DNA of 64,000 nt from Streptomyces litmocidini (GTDB lineage: Bacteria; Actinomycetota; Actinomycetes; Streptomycetales; Streptomycetaceae): positions 248,001 to 312,000 of the forward strand of contig NZ_BMTQ01000004.1 in assembly GCF_014649755.1 (NCBI RefSeq), written 5' to 3'. The notes under the pieces are model-generated. The model had not been told where the DNA came from, searched no databases, and saw only the letters and a list, made by a program, of their open reading frames with translations. Below, one piece after another: positions 62,155 to 64,000 of the stretch; position 1 is the stretch's first letter; every line of letters starts with the position of its first letter. Both the position numbers and the translations under genes were made by a program.

Positions 62155-63221
62155 GCGCTCGGCGCCAGAACTCCGCACAGCGCGGGGGCGGCGGGCCGGG
62201 CGGTGGCGTACGGATCGGTGACCGCCGGGCCGCCGGCGTCCGAGGCCCGCTCCCCCGCCAGGAGCGGCTTCAGGGAGCCCGTGGTGTCGGCGCCGCACGC
62301 CTGCGGGCCGGCCTCGACCGTGCTGGTCAGCAGCTCGGCGCGGTGCATCCGCAGGTCCTCGCCGTCGAAGCGGAAGTGCACCACGCGGTGGACCGTGAAG
62401 AGGGACGCCGCGGCGGCCGGCCCCGTGCCCCGGACGGCCGGGCGGAGCGCGTAGGTGTACGTGTGGTCGGCGGTGACGTCCAGCGTGTCGGGGCCGGTCT
62501 CCTCGAAGCGGAGGGTGCCCTGCACGCGGGCAGCGGGCTCCGCGAGGGCCACCTGCCGGGGGTCGAAGCGGATCAGCCAGGCCGCGAGGGCGTGCCGCCC
62601 GTCGTCGGCGGGGGACTCGACGCTCCGGTCGAACTGTTCCAGCTGGTCGGGGTCGAGCAGCAGGCGCGCGGGCCGGACGGTCGCCCCGGACAGGACGTCC
62701 GGCTCCAGGGCGGAGGCCACCAGGTAGTCCTTGGCGATGCTGAGGCCGGTGACGACCTGGCTCTCGGAGAAGTGGGAGGTCCGCCCGGCGACGGGCAGGT
62801 TGATGCCGGCGGCCCCGGTGCGGTACTCGGCGGCCGGGCTGTGGGCGAAGAGCTGGGCGGGCGTGCCGCCCGGGACGGGGCCCCGGGGGGCGAGCGGGAC
62901 CACGGTGGTCCGCAGGGGCTCGGCCCGCTGGTCGACGGGGGGCAGGTAGGGGTTGCGGACGCCCAGGTAGATGGCGGTGCCGAAGGCGAGGAGGATCAGC
63001 AGGACGAGCAGGACCGCCTGGCGGGAGCCGCCCCGGCTCTCCCAGGAGGAGCGGCTCCGGACGGCCTGGGCGTACTCGCCCATCCGCTCCTGCGCGGAGA
63101 GCTCCTGGAGGTGGGCAGCCCGGATGAACGCCTCGTCGAAGACGACGGATCGGTATTCGTCCTCACCACCGCCGGGGAACCCCTCGGGCGTCCCCTCAGG
63201 CGGGTCGCCACGCCCTGCCAT
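62139..63221 (-). CDS. SCO2583-family membrane protein
   Basis: The protein has 360 residues. A cytoplasmic N terminus carries VVFDEAFIRAAHLQELSAQE, followed by one membrane helix (AVLLVLLILLAFGTAIYLGV) and a 260-residue extracytoplasmic domain (LDVTADHTYTYALRPAVRG; two Cys at ACGAD and ALCGVL). The FDE.F.R.A N-terminal motif recurs in the next gene. By position and this motif I call it the counterpart of S. coelicolor SCO2583; the function is unknown, with a suspected link to spore-wall synthesis. Confidence 0.75.
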   Translation of the reverse strand: MAGRGDPPEGTPEGFPGGGEDEYRSVVFDEAFIRAAHLQELSAQERMGEYAQAVRSRSSWESRGGSRQAVLLVLLILLAFGTAIYLGVRNPYLPPVDQRAEPLRTTVVPLAPRGPVPGGTPAQLFAHSPAAEYRTGAAGINLPVAGRTSHFSESQVVTGLSIAKDYLVASALEPDVLSGATVRPARLLLDPDQLEQFDRSVESPADDGRHALAAWLIRFDPRQVALAEPAARVQGTLRFEETGPDTLDVTADHTYTYALRPAVRGTGPAAAASLFTVHRVVHFRFDGEDLRMHRAELLTSTVEAGPQACGADTTGSLKPLLAGERASDAGGPAVTDPYATARPAAPALCGVLAPSAQPSL

Positions 63222-63327
63222 ACCTTCAGGGTAGGTCCGCGCGGGCTTCGATAAACGCCCAGGTACACGACAAGTTCGGAAGAATTGCGCCGTCGGGGCG
63301 TACCGGGACCGCGGGGCGCCCGGCCTA

Positions 63328-63429
63328 CCGGGGCCGACCGGGTGGCGGGATGACCGGCGGGGTGAGGCCCGCAGTGAGGCCCACAGGACGGTGGGATGAC
63401 CGGCGGGCCGGGGCCGACCGGGTGGCGGG
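63328..63429. repeat. 22-bp direct repeat downstream of the SCO2584-family gene
   Basis: CCGGGGCCGACCGGGTGGCGGG occurs at 63328-63349 and again at 63408-63429, with GATGACCGGCGGG also repeated between. The array starts 5 bp from the gene's stop. It looks like local slippage or a decaying duplication. The rest of the 210-bp gap shows nothing else. Confidence 0.8.
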
Positions 63430-63433
63430 GTGC

Positions 63434-63991
63434 CTAGCGGGGCGCGGCAGACCGGGCGGGGGCCTGGGCGGCCGGTGGGGCCGGGTTCGGGTTCGGCGTG
63501 TCGACGCCGGTGGTGGCCGGCGGCGGGACCTGGTCCTCGCGGTTGGCGGCGGCGCCCCGGTAGACGGCGCTGAAGGCGAGGGCGACCATGCCGACGCCCA
63601 TGACGAGGGCGAGGACCCAGGCGACGGGCCGGAGCCAGCGGGCGCGGCCCCGGTAGGGGCGCAGGGCCCCGCCGTGGCGGCCGTAGGGGCTGGCGTCGTC
63701 GCCGATGTCGTCGGGCTCGTAGGTGAGGCCGACGGGGTCGTGGCCGTCCTCGTAGGGGTCGTCCTCGACGGCTCCGCCGCCCGCGCGGGCGCGGGCCGCC
63801 TCGGCCTCGGCACGGGCCTGGGCGGCGGCGAGGAGCCGCTCGACCGCGGTGGGCTCGTGGATGGTGGCGGACCTGACGAAGTCCTCGTCGAAGACCACGT
63901 CGGCCCAGACCTCGTCGGCGCCTCCGCGGTCGACAGCGTCCTCGGGGTCTCCGCCGTCCTGGAACGGCCTGCCCCCCACGTCGTCCGGCAC
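63434..63991 (-). CDS. SCO2584-family spore-wall-associated membrane protein
   Basis: The protein has 185 residues. A cytoplasmic N terminus carries VVFDEDFVRSATIHEPTAVE, then an Ala/Glu/Arg helix (LLAAAQARAEAEAARARAGG) and an acidic Tyr/Pro linker. One membrane helix (VAWVLALVMGVGMVALAFSA) and a short Pro-rich outer tail end it. Its N-terminal motif matches that of the neighbouring SCO2583-like protein. SCO2584 of S. coelicolor interacts with MreB and the spore-wall-synthesising complex; here that role is inferred by family and position. The start is GTG, near the edge of the window. Confidence 0.75.
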   Translation of the reverse strand: MPDDVGGRPFQDGGDPEDAVDRGGADEVWADVVFDEDFVRSATIHEPTAVERLLAAAQARAEAEAARARAGGGAVEDDPYEDGHDPVGLTYEPDDIGDDASPYGRHGGALRPYRGRARWLRPVAWVLALVMGVGMVALAFSAVYRGAAANREDQVPPPATTGVDTPNPNPAPPAAQAPARSAAPR

Positions 63992-64000
63992 GGATTCAGA

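Overview
The window is chromosomal DNA of a Streptomyces species. The evidence is very high GC with strongly GC-biased third codon positions, many GTG starts, and an unbroken run of core actinobacterial genes in the order seen around leuA, era, phoH, hrcA-dnaJ2, lepA-rpsT, holA, comEA-comEC, leuS and nadD of Streptomyces chromosomes. There is no integrase, transposase, phage gene or CRISPR array.

Layout. 0-5 kb: the 3' end of a LuxR-type regulator, an MBL-fold protein, a zinc-ribbon/TerB-like protein, and leuA with a leucine-rich leader peptide. 5-8 kb: a protealysin-like M4 protease with its emfourin-type inhibitor, then a TerD-family protein with an internal 102-bp duplication. 7.9-19.6 kb: the conserved pfkB-phoH-ybeY-corC-yjbR / CDA-like / era group, interrupted by a secreted WxL/DUF916-like cassette (8.8-11.9 kb) and by a divergent XRE-regulator/MFS-exporter pair (12.6-15.0 kb). 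19.8-29.3 kb: an MFS protein, a ricin-lectin membrane protein, an adenine-deaminase-like enzyme, RNase Z, a HIT protein, a TPR/AAA+ pair, RsmE and a nitronate monooxygenase. 29.5-31.7 kb: hrcA-dnaJ2 under a CIRCE operator. 31.8-38.9 kb: an MBL protein, a DUF3097 protein, hemW, an acyl-CoA ligase and lepA. 39-49 kb: rpsT, a 55-56-bp minisatellite, holA, YceI, arylamine N-acetyltransferase, comEC/comEA, DegV and a coiled-coil membrane protein. 49-57 kb: leuS with a transcription attenuator, three identical tRNA-Ala(GGC) genes, a GT87 mannosyltransferase, small zinc-ribbon proteins and a second XRE/MFS pair. 57-64 kb: a histidine phosphatase that appears to start at CTG, rsfS, an LCP/LytR protein, nadD, two small membrane proteins, an M48 peptidase, and members of the SCO2583 and SCO2584 families connected with the spore wall.

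How the genes work together. The leucine theme recurs: leuA and leuS each lie behind a short leader ORF with a run of Leu codons, so synthesis of leucine and charging of tRNA-Leu can both respond to leucyl-tRNA supply. Ribosome and RNA maintenance (era, ybeY, rsmE, lepA, rpsT, rsfS, RNase Z) makes up much of the core. The accessory content that stands out is: the WxL-type surface cassette set into the era cluster; the protease-inhibitor pair; two XRE/MFS modules that share a TGGT-N6-ACCA site in their divergent promoters; and several local duplications (terD spacer, dnaJ2 tail, downstream of rpsT, downstream of the last gene).
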